Below, piece after piece: positions 1 to 11,272 of a stretch of 64,000 nucleotides of DNA (positions are counted from its first letter, which is position 1; each line of letters starts with the position of its first letter). The position numbers were made by a program, and so were the translations under genes. This DNA is from Paracyclopina nana (taxonomy: Eukaryota; Arthropoda; Copepoda; Cyclopoida; Cyclopettidae), in the NCBI GenBank assembly GCA_019096065.1, contig JAGUCH010000009.1:4660001-4724000 (forward strand). The letters are read 5' to 3'. Under the pieces are notes generated by a model. That model saw only the letters and a list, made by a program, of their open reading frames with translations. It ran no database searches and was not told the origin of the DNA.

Positions 1-621
1 TTATGCACATGCAGATCTTAGATTACGAAGCCTTTCATTCACTGAGCATTTATGTTTATTATTCTCTTGGTGTTTATTTCAGGAAAGAGATCATCTTGTA
101 TTCGTTTGGCCAATACAACTCCTAGGGGAAAGAAGTGGGCCAATTGAAAAGTAATTGCATGTCTTCCACCAAACAACTGGTCTACGAAAATGAAGCCAAT
201 AAAAACTAGACGTTATATGGAGGCAGCACATCATCGCTATAAACATGCCAACTAAGGTGAAAAAATATTGGACGCAACCCAACGTTTGCCATCTTTGCTG
301 AAATTCAGCACAGCAAACTGAAAACAAAGTTGCAAGATGAAAATCAATGCTCATTAACGGGCTCGTTGATTTGAACAAGTAACTTTCACATAAAATTGTG
401 GAATACGACAAAAACCCAAAAATCTTCAAAGCATAAAGGTCAATGCTATTTGACGTAAATGAACACTTTGCTCTAGCTAATTGACACCTAATACAGTAAA
501 GTAACTTATGCCCTGTACACGTTTGCACTAGCTGCGATTTGAGCAGCTTTCAACTCGAATTAGCTTAAAAAGGCAAACAAAATTAGGCCAGCCTTGTTGC
601 CTCATTACAAATGGCATTCTG
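1..621. other. No supported gene
   Basis: AT-rich sequence in which I see no splice-consistent exon, RNA gene or clear repeat. It probably holds intron or upstream sequence of the plus-strand gene whose last exon begins near 625. The open frames here lack any recognisable domain. Confidence 0.4.
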
Positions 622-1140
622 TTGATGCAGTTGAATATATACACTCGTGACTTGAAAACCGAATTTCCAGAGATGATTGGAAGCCATTCCAGCCTCGGAG
701 GTCGCGATGAGAGTCGCATCTACTTCATTAGCAGCGAAAATACGTTGAGTTCCAGCCTCGAGCTGCAGCCAACAGCCTCGCAAAGCTTGGAGATGATGAC
801 CTCGTCCTCGTCAAAGAGTCCAGCTCGTAAAGTGCCAACGATTTCAAGCCAGGAGGCCGAGTACGACCTCCGAGGCTGCCAACTGCCAGGTGCTATCAAC
901 GAAGGCTGCTGTTACGTTAACGAAGGTGGGCCAGTGATCATCAAACAGGAGTACACAGGAGCAGCCTCCATAGCTCCTGAGGTCGGAGTGGCCTCCAGTG
1001 ACAGTGAGTCGAGAACTAGTGTCTTCAGTGACAGACTGCCATGCGGCCTCACCAGATTCCACTTTTCGTTGTGCTTTGGCATGGTTGGATTTGTCGTTTT
1101 CTGGCTTGGACTCCTGCTCAGAATATACCTCCCACACTGA
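622..1140 (+). CDS. Last exon of an unrecognised gene; C-terminal membrane segment
   Basis: I do not recognise this protein. The open frame runs about 170 codons to a TGA at 1138-1140, followed 20 bases later by a poly(A) signal AATAAA at 1160-1165. Both point to the true 3' end of a plus-strand gene. The start is not settled: an ATG lies at 625, but a possible splice acceptor (gatgcag) ends at 630, so this is probably a terminal exon. The protein is Ser/Thr-rich (SSSSKSPARK, SSDSESRTS) and ends in a hydrophobic stretch (GMVGFVVFWLGLLL) followed by only five residues. It could therefore be tail-anchored or a single-pass membrane protein with its bulk in the cytosol. It converges with the potassium-channel gene to its right. 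Upstream exons lie outside the window or were not found. Confidence 0.5.
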   Translation: MMQLNIYTRDLKTEFPEMIGSHSSLGGRDESRIYFISSENTLSSSLELQPTASQSLEMMTSSSSKSPARKVPTISSQEAEYDLRGCQLPGAINEGCCYVNEGGPVIIKQEYTGAASIAPEVGVASSDSESRTSVFSDRLPCGLTRFHFSLCFGMVGFVVFWLGLLLRIYLPH

Positions 1141-1159
1141 ATACCTTTTTTTGGTAACA

Positions 1160-1165
1160 AATAAA
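1160..1165 (+). terminator. Poly(A) signal AATAAA
   Basis: A canonical AATAAA hexamer 20 bases after the stop codon at 1140. It supports transcription of the preceding exon on the plus strand. Confidence 0.5.
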
Positions 1166-1569
1166 ACGATGAAAATGTATACGCAAGCTTGGCCTTTGGA
1201 CTTGAACTTCAGTTCTGAGAACTGAAAGCTAGCTTCAGGTGACAACTGAGCATCATTGGCAAGTTCATGCATGATTTGAACATACGAATTGTATTCTTTT
1301 AGAAGCAGATCTTCGTCAATACAAACACACTATGATATAATTTTTTGAACATCACACCAAGCACACATGACTAAGAAGATGGACTACTTTAAGCTGGGAA
1401 CTTTTTGTGCCTTACAAGTAGCATAGTGAATATATGTATTACTAACAAGAAACTTGAGTAGAACTTTAGCAGATCTGCGTGGAGGAAATCGTCAGACAGC
1501 AAATAGAAATGTGAAGGCCAGTTAGCTGCTTTTTGTGCACTTATCTGGCTTCAGAATCACTACATAGAG
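1166..1569. other. Intergenic, convergent 3' ends
   Basis: Spacer between the plus-strand exon ending at 1140 and the minus-strand potassium-channel gene ending at 1570. No gene, RNA or repeat is apparent. Confidence 0.4.
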
Positions 1570-3323
1570 CTATTTTTCAATTTCCAAGTTCTCTTCCTCC
1601 TTTTTAGCTTTGTCAAAATAGCCTTGGATTCGAGGCTGAGGAGTGATGACATCAATTAGGACGGCCTCGGATTTTCCAAAGCCCGCAGAAGCAGCCACCA
1701 TGGCAGCCTTTTGCCCAATGCCCTCTTGAATGAGTGAGAAGCACATGGAAATCAAAGCCATGCCTACATAGATTCATTTCCGGATTACTCCTATTCAAAC
1801 GCTAATAGTAATTAATGTAGTGTTCATCTAAAATCTGAAAAAAACAAAGTCCGAGGACAACAAAAAATAGACTCCTCCGACCACAGAAATCAAGGTGGGA
1901 AAATGAAATGTCGCGTAGATGAACACCACATGAAAGAGGAGCATACCAACAGTGCAGTAGAGGACTGTGATGCCAATCTTAACTTGCCCCTTGAACGTGG
2001 ACACGTCAAACGAGCTGTTTGGAACCATGTCTCCGAATCCAATAGTGGTCAAAGTGATGAAAGAAAAATAGGCAGCACTTGGAGTATCCCAAGCCTCCCA
2101 ATCACCAAAGATGAAGGCTCCAAGCAAGATGTAGGCAAAAATAGCAAACATGCTAATGACGAGTGGGATGGGAATCTCATCGGTGGGCATGTAGGCCTCA
2201 GAGCCCACTTGTTCCTGGGCCAAAATCGACCTTGCTTTTCTCACTGTGAACTCTTGGTGTTCCTCACGAATGCGTTGGTAACGGAACCAACGGCAAAACA
2301 CGCGACTGTGTGTATATCATATCATGGCATATTATGCAATTTTTGCCAAATAATAATATACCTGAAAGCTAGCCTGATGGATTTCGCCAAGAAGTTGCCA
2401 AACTTTGCAGTGCTCACTATCAATAAAGCCACTCCAATGAGGGCGTAGAGCATGGTGAAAATTTTCCCGCCCAACGTAGCTGGGGAAATGTGGCCGTAGC
2501 CAATTGTGGACATAATTGTGATACTGTAGAGCAGAGCATTTTGAAAGGTCCAGTCATACTTCCAGCCTAAGAGTGTGCCATCATACTTGTGCAACTTGGT
2601 GGCATTTATGACCATTTCAGTCAGCTCAAGCAGAGAATCAGTGGCCTAGTTGCAAATAAAAAAGATTGATCAATTTTCTCTGTTCCAGAGGAAGTGTCGA
2701 AAAAGGTGCTTTCACTTTTTGCTCAAAGTCCTCCTTGATGGCTGGAGAGTCTTGCTCCCTGGCAAAGCTCCAGAGTAAATCAGCAATGTAGTAGCAAGTA
2801 GCGTCAACGCTCTTCGCAATTTGCACCTTTTGTGCGTAACGCAACCTCTCGTTGGGCAGCTCAATAGCAACAAAAATATTAGCTCCTATTTTAAAAAAGA
2901 GACAATTTTACCAACGACACAAAGGCTGTCTTGCTTTACACTCAGTTTTTCAAGTTCTAAAAATTCACATATACACCAAAACTTTTGATATAAAGAGTAA
3001 TAAAATATTTTTCTTTTGTAAAACTGTCAAAAATAAGTAGATGAACATCACATTAGCTGGGCTTATGGTTATCAACCAGATTTATCAACGTCACCTAGAG
3101 AAGCGTATATCCATGTACCAATGAATAATCCCACATTAGAGACCAAGTATTGTCCCATGAGCATAATAAAGGTAATATTTCGCCTCTTTGGACGTAACTC
3201 AGTGCTCAATGAGCTCAGCTCTTCCTTCAACTTTTTGGACAAGCCATTTTTGGGAGGCAGCTGATTGCCAGCTCCCAAAATCCTCTCAGCTAGCTGAATT
3301 TTGCTTCTATTTTTCGCTGCCAT
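1570..3323 (-). CDS. Two-pore-domain (K2P) potassium channel
   Basis: Background potassium channel of the plasma membrane; each subunit has four membrane segments and two pore loops. Five exons join in phase: 3323-3095, 2885-2716, 2645-2362, 2305-1947 and 1763-1570, giving about 411 residues. The ATG at 3321-3323 precedes a basic N-terminus. M1 spans the first intron (FIMLMGQYLVSNVGLFIGTW onward). The P1 filter TIGYG lies near residue 180 and the P2 filter TIGFGD near residue 315, the paired signature of K2P channels. M4 is split by the last intron, and the conserved ISMCFSLIQEG follows it. The C-terminal tail is short and ends in an acidic KKEEENLEIEK. The subfamily (TASK, TWIK, TREK) cannot be set by eye. 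The last intron carries a 121-bp inverted-repeat element. The gene is head to head with the erlin gene, about 730 bp apart. Confidence 0.9.
1813..1933. mobile_element. MITE-like element in a K2P intron
   Basis: Bounded by TAATGTAGTGTTCATCTA (1813-1830) and, inverted, TAGATGAACACCACATGA (1916-1933). It fills most of the 183-bp last intron of the channel gene. There is no coding capacity. The same terminal sequence recurs elsewhere in the first 32 kb. Confidence 0.55.
3038..3055. repeat. Solitary copy of the GTTCATCTA terminal repeat
   Basis: TAGATGAACATCACATTA, the inner sequence of the dispersed inverted-repeat family, lies in the first intron of the channel gene. I found no inverted partner in the 209-bp intron, so it may be a truncated element. 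Confidence 0.4.
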
Positions 3324-4056
3324 TTCGAGCTTTGATTAGCCACCACTGCTTCCACATGTGGAAATGCAAATGAGGAGCAGAAGGAAAGTTGGCTTCATTT
3401 ATAATGAAAAGTACAGAGAGTAGCATTACACGACACTGCTACGAAAGTAGTGCCAGAAACATGGCGGCAAACATGTCAAAGATAAGTAAATTAATGGCTG
3501 AGACAAGAAACGCAATTTGGCACCATTGCTCTCGCTCCTAGCCTCTCCCTTGAGTTTCGTCATGGTTTGTAGCAGTGGAACTCGGAGAAAAGAATTCCAT
3601 ATTGGTGGAATCCACCATATTCATTTTTTGCCCAGCAAAACTTTTGGCAAGGTGCAAAAAGTTGAAAAATGCAGAAAAACAACGTGATTAACACTTATCA
3701 GTGTCAATCATTTGAGTGTGTTTTTTTCGAGGAACTTTGCACAATAATGGACGGAAAGAAAGAAGTTTTTGCCCTCATCAAGAGAATCGAGGTTGCGTGA
3801 GCGTAGCTAGCAAGTTGCGCTAAGAAGAACCTCACTTTTCACCATTTTTTCGCTTTTTAGTTTTCTGAACGTAATAACTAAAATCAATTTGAATTATTCA
3901 AGTTGAAATTATTTTATCTTATGTTTTTATGATTTATTTCGCATTGAAACGAGTAAATTATGCAACCTTAAAAAGGAATGGGCATAAAAAGTCAGGTATG
4001 GAAACCAAGGCCTTTCTTTTCATTGTGAGTCAATTTTTAGACCCAGTCCAAACTAG
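3324..4056. promoter_or_regulatory. Shared upstream region, K2P and erlin genes
   Basis: 733-bp head-to-head gap between two divergent start codons. It must hold both promoters, but I see no convincing TATA box or repeat that would locate either one. Confidence 0.35.
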
Positions 4057-5706
4057 ATGACGAGTATCTCTCCTCTACCTGAGGTTAAAACTCTTTTTTT
4101 TTCCTGTAGCAAAATTGCAAATTCCAAATTCCAATTTCAGGATCCGGAGGAATCTGGAGAATCACCAGAAGAAGAAGAAGACGATCAGCCAGAAGTTACT
4201 TTAAGGTACTATCTTTTTTTGTTCATAAAAGCAATATTAAATGTCCAATTAATTTTCCAAAGTGTTAATAACATCGACACGGAATCTCAACCAGCTATTA
4301 TCATAAGTCCGCCTAATAGTGCAAAATATAGACCACGAGGAGGAAAGAATATTGAAAGGTGATAGTAAAGGGAAAAAATCCTATTTTTAACCTCATTACC
4401 AATTCCTTTAAGGGTACAAACACCAATCGATACCATAAGCAACAACTTGGCGCTGGAAGAATCTGGAAGTGTTGCCAACTCCAGAAGGAATTCTTGGATC
4501 GACGAGGAAGAAGAACAAGTGGCCAAAATGGAAGATCCGGAACCGCAAATAAATGGAGATGATCTCCTACGGAGCCGGAGAAAACTGAAATTTCTGGCAT
4601 TTTTAACCTTTTTTGTGCCACTGTTTGGCTTTTCCGTAGCTCTGATCTCTGACTGTTTCCATATCATCCAAGAGGGCCATGTGGGCATCTATTTTCGTTA
4701 TGGAGCTTTACTGGTATGATCTCCTATAGTTTTTTTTACAATTAATGAATATTTTGAAATGAAGGACACTTTTGCTTCACCTGGGCTCAACGCAAAAGCA
4801 CCCTTTCTCACCACTTTTGAAACTGTGGCTGTAAGGCCTACCACGGACACATTAAGGCCTATTAGTACAGTCACCAAAGACGGGATATCAAGTATTTTTA
4901 ACGAGATCCAGGTAAGGCATTTGAGACCCACCTTAGACATAGGTTATTATTAAAAAATAATAATTAGGTGATGAGCTGGGTGCCACAAGATAAGGTGGTG
5001 CCAATGGTGAAGCGTTATGGGAAAGAGTTCAAGCGAGCCTTGATTTTCGACCGGATTTCAGAGGAGTTGCGCAAATTTTGCGCCAATCACACTGTGGACC
5101 AAGTGTACACTGAGCTGTTCCTCACCATTAGTCCTCACATTTTGGCCGAAACGCGCACAAGCATCGAGAGGTTGTCCAATAAAAGCGTGGAGATTCTCAA
5201 TTTGGTCGTGCCAAAGCCCGATATCCCTACAGATATTGCTGAAAACTACAAACAGGTGCACAGACATGAAAGCATCTTTCAACTGTATCCATCAAATCAG
5301 TCGCTTTTAATAGGTCAAAGTCCAATGGACGCAACAATTGGTTGCAGTGCAAGAGCAGAAAACCGAGCAGATCAAGAAGGAGACTGAGTCCATCTTGGCC
5401 ATCAAGGATGCGGAGAGGCTCAAAGATGTGCTTGAAATCGATCTCGAAAAGCAACTATTGATGAAGGAAGCAGACAAGAACATTTCAACCATCAACAACA
5501 TGATGGTGCAAGCTTCGCAAGAAAACTTGGCCGATGTTGAAGCCTATCGAAAGGCCAAAATTGCAAAGGCCAACGAGAAGCTGTACTCGCCAGAGTACAT
5601 CCAGCTTCATATGGCTCAATCGCTATCCAACAATACAAAATTCTATTTTAGTGGGGAAACGTCGCCTTTGGGTGCCTTGCTGTCTAAGCTTATTGGAACA
5701 GATTGA
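4057..5706 (+). CDS. Erlin-like SPFH (prohibitin-domain) ER membrane protein
   Basis: Erlins are ER membrane proteins that oligomerise through an SPFH domain and take part in ER-associated degradation of IP3 receptors and in sterol control. Seven exons join in phase: 4057-4083, 4141-4205, 4263-4358, 4413-4713, 4765-4911, 4968-5255 and 5314-5706, about 438 residues. One membrane segment (LKFLAFLTFFVPLFGFSVAL) lies near residue 120, followed by IIQEGHVGIYFRYGALL and the SPFH core. The charged coiled-coil tail contains the family-like stretch AKANEKLYSPEYIQL. Two features are odd. An acidic, Ser-rich extension of about 118 residues precedes the membrane segment, where vertebrate erlins begin almost at the membrane segment. 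The C-terminus also stops short, soon after YFSGE. A later ATG at 4528 would give a more typical N-terminus, so start choice is uncertain. The gene is followed by a decayed copy of its last exon. Confidence 0.85.
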
Positions 5707-5760
5707 AAAACAAAGTTATTTATATCACAATCTGAAAATGCATTTTCAATGTAATTGAAA

Positions 5761-5990
5761 GTACACTAAAAGCGGGATCAAAAAGGAGGCCAAATCCATC
5801 TTGGCTGCAGAAAGGCTCAAAGATGTGCTTGCTATCAACAAGTAACCACAATTATTTACAGAGAAAGCAGATAATAGAATAACAACCCTCAACAACATGA
5901 GCAAGCAAGCCAATACGGAAAATTTGTGTGAAAAGTCGAAGACTGTTGAAAGGCCAAAATAGCAAAGGGCAATTATGCAATTGAACTTTT
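5761..5990 (+). pseudogene. Decayed copy of the erlin last exon
   Basis: From about 5775 the sequence aligns with the erlin last exon starting near 5369. The shared order of landmarks is GATCAARAAGGAG, then TCCATCTTGGC, AGGCTCAAAGATGTGCTTG, GAAAGCAGATAA, CAACAACATGA and AAAGGCCAAAAT. In-frame stops and deletions (for example AACAAGTAA) destroy the frame. The offset is about 406 bp and the orientation is the same. It looks like a local tandem duplication of the 3' end, not a processed copy. Confidence 0.75.
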
Positions 5991-6838
5991 GAAACAAACA
6001 TAAGATGCATATGCACCTCTCTCTATAATGGGCGCCTTTTTGACTAATCAGATTGGCAAGCATTGAAAAAAACATTTTTTTCCCTTCCAATCTCATCATG
6101 TGTATGGGAAATGTTCTTCCATGAACTTTGGCGTTTTGTCTGTACCATGCAACGAACGCGAGGATTGTCGCAAGACCTTGAGGCCCCGCCGCGCTGTGAG
6201 TGCAGCACGGGAGCGATGGCAACATAAAGACCTTCAACGCAGGATGACCCTGGAAAACCTGGCCTGGCTACCATCACTTCATGGCCTTGAATTTCTTATC
6301 AGCCAGTCAGGCATCAGCATGCACCCAGTCAAGCCAGCAACAGGCGTACGCGTAAAATGACGCAGCAATGATGTAGAGGCATGACGCATATTTCAAAGCT
6401 GTTGCAGCAACAATGTTTTCAAAATGGATCCTTTATTTTTTAGATGCCTGAATTTGCAGTTGGCTGTTGTCGAATGGGCCAAATTAAGTTTATTGGAAGC
6501 TAGAAAGCATGCGAGTCAATAATTCCCTTTGCCTTGGTACTTTCTAAATATTGACAAAAAAATCTGATCACGTGTTCTAGGTACGCAATTCAAAATGAAA
6601 GCCTCAATAATGCACATCTTGCTGCCAATTATGCCAACAAAACTGGCTTGACTGTGATTGAAAGGCCCAATATGCAGCGCAACAAATCAGGCCACTTATG
6701 CTGGCCCCGTATAATTTCGGCTGCACTGCAAGCAAGGTGGAAAGCCGATTTTGTACTATACAAAATGCTGCACACTCAAAAGAGGTGAATGCCCTCTGCA
6801 AGCCAATAATAAAGGCTTCCTTCCACACTGGCCTTTTT
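5991..6838. other. No supported gene
   Basis: Non-coding sequence between the erlin pseudo-exon and the Asn/Ser-rich gene. A short final exon of the latter could lie at its right edge, near 6838-6880. Otherwise nothing is recognised. Confidence 0.35.
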
Positions 6839-6924
6839 AGCAGTGAACTACTGCATTTCCCAACCCCTTTTGGGCTGGAAGCAAGCTGTACATGCAGGGA
6901 ATGTGTAAAGATTTGTCCGCCTAC

Positions 6925-8354
6925 CTTGAGGATTGAACTGTTGAGAAGTGGTGTACTGGTTAATTGGTGGTGGAGACAAGTATCTTTTGAATTTCACAGA
7001 GCCACTCATGGGCTGCATGGTGCACACCCCATTAGGCCCCACCGTGGCCTGAAATTCGAAGCATCTGCTGTTGCTGCTGCTGCTTTCACTATAGACTGTG
7101 ACACTGTTGTTGTTGTTGTTCTTGAGGTTGTCACTGCTGTTGCACGTGTCCATGTCAGTGTAATTGTTGTTGTTTTCTTCCTTCGATTCACTACTAATAC
7201 TGGGCTTGCGAGTGATGATCACTTTTCGTGGGAATTTGCTGCCAGCCTCGAAACTGGAGTCAGAAAGCTAAAAAGCACATAAAAAATATATTATCAAATA
7301 TAAAAATGTGAAAAAATGCACAAACCTCTTGCTGATTGTGCTCCGCTTGGAAATCCGCAAACATTCGATCAATGTCCACGCCAGAGAGGCTTTGGAGCAA
7401 GTCCGAGGACCGGAGGTCACTGATGTCCGAGGGCATTTCACTAGCATTGTTGTTGTTTGAGGTCACTGTCGAGGTTGAAGAGTTTTTCACAGGCTGAGCC
7501 ACAGATGGGTTGGCTACCATGCCGGCCAGCTCAGGCCCGACCAGCTCAGTCAGTTGGTTCAGCTCGTCCATCGTCTCATCGCCACCGAGGTGGTCCGGGA
7601 GCTAAAGCACACAAAACAGTCAAAAACGGAGTGAAAAACGCCACTATTTGCGACAAATTTGTGAAAAAAGACCAGTCTGGTAGCCATGATCCGTATTTTG
7701 TAAAGTGCTACCAAATGCGGCTGCTTGAGAAAAAAGGGTCAAAATGAAAGGGAAAATGCCACTTTTTACAGCAACAGCAAAAAAATCTTGGTTCTTTGTT
7801 GCTAAATGGGGAGAAAAAAGCCAATCAAAGTCGGTGACGACCAATCGAGCAAAATCAAAACAAATCGATTTAGTTCAGTTTGAAAATGTAAACAAATGCG
7901 GCCTCTAAATTTCCTAATAAAGGGCCAAAATGAAAAGTTACGCTTTTTCAAATAAGTAAATATTTTACGTTATTTTAGGCGCTTAATGGAAATTATACGT
8001 GCGATTTACTTTTGAGTATTTTCTTAGCCAAAAAAAGGAGTCGGGTAACTCTGGCGCCAGTTAGGCCGAATCAAAACAAATCGCGAGATCGGCCAAATTC
8101 AAGCTTGAAAGCTGAAAAATGTGAGTAGGAAAAATGCTTACAATGGATCCTCCGAGCGTGGCAGAAGACATAACATCTCCATCAATGTCTGGACACCAGA
8201 GGATATCACTGAAAGAGGGCAGGGTCTTGTTATTGGCACCACTCCCTGATGAGCTTGTGGAGCACTCCAGTTTGCCGCCACTGCTGCTCAGGTGATTGTT
8301 ATTCATCCCCAAGGATGAAGAAGAAGACGTCGTCGCGGTTTCTATAGTAGCCAT
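6925..8354 (-). CDS. Unrecognised Asn/Ser-rich protein, 3' end unresolved
   Basis: I do not recognise this gene, but it is well supported as coding. Three exons join in phase: 8354-8142, 7601-7326 and 7267-6925, about 277 residues with standard splice sites and a start at ATG 8354. The protein is rich in Ser and Asn. It includes the poly-Asn runs NNNNYTD and LKNNNNNSV, acidic hydrophobic segments (SDILWCPDIDGD, SDLLQSLSGVDIDRMFADFQ) and a basic stretch FPRKVIITRKPS. That composition resembles a nuclear regulatory protein with activation-type segments, but this is inference only. The last exon ends at a good donor in phase 1, so more coding sequence follows. One acceptor near 6870 would add about a dozen codons and a stop, but its support is weak. 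Confidence 0.6.
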
Positions 8355-8690
8355 TGTTGTTGTTGCCTTCTGAAAGATTTCAACCAAAACTTTGAATGCG
8401 ACCTTGTAACATCCCGCCGCCATTCTTTCCAAATGTATGCATTGTGTGTATACATGGCATGAGAGTGTGTGTTGGCGTATACATCCCTTATTTTTTAGCA
8501 TTCTAAGTTATCTTTTTTATTCTTTTTAGATTTTACAATTTTGCCTTAAGAAAAGAAGTGAGTTTGAATTTATGTCAATTTGTTAGCCATTATTTATGCC
8601 TTTTTGACATTTGAATATATAGACATTTTTTAAGCGAACTTGTTTCCTTACCTATGTACTGGTATGTTTTACTCCTCCATTTTTTAGTTG
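8355..8690. other. Upstream region of the Asn/Ser-rich gene
   Basis: Non-coding as far as I can see. Probably contains the 5' untranslated region and promoter of the minus-strand gene starting at 8354. Confidence 0.3.
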
Positions 8691-8750
8691 GAGCCAACTA
8701 AAAAAATCACTTTCTATTTTATGTTTTTGAAGGTCAACTGTTTTGTCGTC

Positions 8751-9028
8751 ATGCACAAAGCATCAGCAAGCGCTGGCTGCGAGTGTGAAGGTCAACCCCG
8801 GCAACGCCAAAGCGGCAAACTTCCACCAATTATTCACACAAAAAAAAATTCCTTGCACTTTTTGGATGGTGATGCCTCAAACTCGAAGAGCATCAGCTGG
8901 GCCTCTAAGGTCTTTAGAACTAATGAATCTTGCTCCAAAGCTCTCGAATCTTGGAAATTGACCTTCAAAGAGTTCAACGCCTTATTGACTGAGCGCAAGG
9001 TCACACCAGCCAACTCACGAGTCAAACA
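8751..9028 (+). CDS. Possible coding exon, broken or misread
   Basis: Weak candidate. From 8751 one frame runs to a good splice donor (CAG|gtaaaa) at 9028-9034, and its second half (SWASKVFR, LESWKLTFKEFNALLTERK) looks protein-like. In the first half a different frame looks better (VKVNPGNAKAANFHQLFTQK). The two frames meet at a run of nine A's near 8842, so this may be a frameshifted relic, an assembly homopolymer error or two exons. No family is recognised. The opposite strand is also open, but it lacks a fitting acceptor. Confidence 0.25.
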
Positions 9029-9030
9029 GG

Positions 9031-9975
9031 TAAAATTTCAGTCTTGTTTTTTTGATCCCCTCAAAATCACTGGATTTTCGGCCTTTTTTCTTCTCCTTGC
9101 CTAGCAGAGCCTTTTCTGTCTCACTTTTTGCTGCCAATAGATAAATAAGTTAAATAACGAAAGAGTCCGAGCCGAAGCAGGCTTGACGCAGACTGACTGG
9201 GGTTTCTCAGGGTTACGCTAAATTGCGTATACCTGCGCGCCACGCACACACTTGCTGCCAGCTGAGCTTGGCGTTGCCTTACGCACTCTTGCCATTAGAC
9301 CACGTGGTGGTGATTAGGCCTAGAAAACCTCAAAATCTACACGTTTTCTTAAGACCAATATGTGTTTGGATAGCATTGCCTAAATTTCACGTGATTGTCT
9401 GAATTTTCATTTATCTTAATCTTTTTACCCTTAGTGCTCCTTTTTTATGGTAAAAGGCAACATTTATGAAAGTGGTTGCCATTTTCTGAAGCAAATCCAA
9501 GTTCAGATCTCTATTGACCTATAAGTAATTACATCGCGGGTGAGTTGCTAATTGCCCATTAAATTATCAGTGTACTGCATTAGGCGGCTTTTTCAGGTCT
9601 GTAATTCTCAAATTGCCTTCAAAAAAGGGCTTAATTTTCATAAGCTGGATGATGCTTTTACTCGTCAACCAAAGTGGTATTGAGGTAGTTTTGGAGCTGA
9701 CTACAATAAATGTGTACTCTTTCAAATTACGTAAGGGAAAGAAGGAAAGGGCGCAATATTCCGCATTCACACGCATATACTATATACAGGGGATGATGAT
9801 CTTGGGGGGTTAAGGAAGGAAACTGTACTTGCTTTCTTGCATTATTGTCGTCTGCCTAGTTGTGATGGCAGCCACTTTGCAATGCATCCTCAAAATACCT
9901 ACCGTACTGTTACTACTACAGATGCTGACATCTAGCATAGGGAAAAAGAAGCTTTCAATTTTCTTAATCGCAAAC
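9031..9975. other. No supported gene
   Basis: Non-coding. Open frames of 60-70 codons near 9567-9813 on both strands have no recognisable domain or splice context. Confidence 0.35.
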
Positions 9976-10208
9976 TAATGGGATGTTCATCTGCATCCTC
10001 ATTTTTACGTGTTTTTAAGCTTTTGGCTATTAAGACTATGTTAAGAAACTTTCGACGATATGTACAGCATTTTTTACCAAAGTAATTAAATTGAACGAAT
10101 TTTATACTCAGCTTGGATTTTCAGTAAACCAAACTGAGAAAGAGTTGTTCAGGAAGAAATATCGTCAAGATTTTCCATGACTTTTCAAATGAACACCTCA
10201 TCAAATTA
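9976..10208. mobile_element. MITE-like element
   Basis: Left end TAATGGGATGTTCATCTG (9976-9993). The right end holds the partly inverted AAATGAACACCTCAT (about 10188-10202). About 230 bp, AT-rich, no coding frame. It belongs to the same dispersed terminal-repeat family as 1813-1933, but its ends have diverged. Confidence 0.4.
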
Positions 10209-11085
10209 GACTTTTAAGGAAAAGTCAAGCCTCTGATATGGCCTTATCTAACGGAAATTCGAAACTCGGATTTGGGTAAAAAAATACCCTCTTCTAAAAG
10301 TAGATTTCAGCAAGTATTACCGTTTCTTGTCACGTACTATACATAGGGAGGATTCGAGTCTATGAGGAGTAGAAAGGCCGTTAACCTCAGCAGCCTTTTT
10401 CCCGCATTTTTTTAACCACCAAACAAAAATGGTCCAACCGGCGGCCAAAAATATCCCTTTCTTCGTTGCTTTCAAATAAACGTGATTTTCATTATTTAAA
10501 GCTTACCAAATTACAAAAGCACAATCTTGAGTGTGTTGCTTGTAATCACGGGAGATGTGAAAGAGGAAGCCATTTTATGCCATGTATTATTTCTATGTTG
10601 TGCACTTTGCTTTAGTTTTCCACTGACTGACTTCTGAGGCTCCAGAGGTCGACGAGCGCCGAAAACGGTGAGAAAAATGCCGGCAAACCTCTATTTTTGT
10701 TTACCCTCGCAAGTTTGAGGCCGGTGCGCGCAGAAACTGCAGCACGCGCGCGCGCTCGCCCTCGCCGTCAAAGCACGTTAGAAAGCAGTGATTGTGTGAG
10801 TGCCTTTTTCAAAGCTAAATAATATAGATAGATATATTTTCATTGCACCGTTTCTAGACTTCATCGGGGTATCCACACCCCTCAAAATTGCCACATTTGG
10901 GAAATCCAGGTGGAGGTGGTTGAATTGTACCTTCAACATCTCCCACCTATAATGCATAAAAAATTATTAGTCATGCATAAATCATGGTTCTTTTAAGCCG
11001 AATCAAAAGTGCAATTGTTGTGGCAAAAGTACATATTAAATGCATGGCTCTTACATTAAATGAAATAGTTGCCTTTGTATCTAGA
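10209..11085. other. No supported gene
   Basis: Non-coding. A short GC-rich, CpG-rich patch at about 10690-10765 (with a CGCGCGCG run) stands out from the AT-rich surroundings and could be a promoter, but no start codon or exon is tied to it. Confidence 0.3.
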
Positions 11086-11271
11086 TTAATGCTCTGTTCA
11101 TCTACAAACTCCTTAAGGAATCGGAACGCGAAATTCCTTTGCGCAAAGGAGTTCTCAGTACATAAACTAGCTGCGTCAGTACATAAACTAGCTGCGTAGA
11201 GTTTTCATTATGCATGGTTTCGTCATTATGCATTCACTAAGGAACTGTAGATGAACAGAATATAACACTAA
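11086..11271. mobile_element. MITE-like element with 35-bp inverted ends
   Basis: Left end 11086-11120 holds CTGTTCATCTACA followed by ACTCCTTAAGGAA. The right end 11234-11271 repeats this in inverse (CTAAGGAACTGTAGATGAAC). Inside are two direct copies of a 21-bp unit (CAGTACATAAACTAGCTGCG plus T) at about 11157-11198. No coding capacity. Confidence 0.55.
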
Positions 11272-11272
11272 G

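Noticed and set aside
4287..4688. Minus-strand 133- and 102-codon frames opposite erlin
   Set aside because: Shadows of erlin exon 4, with no domain or splice support.
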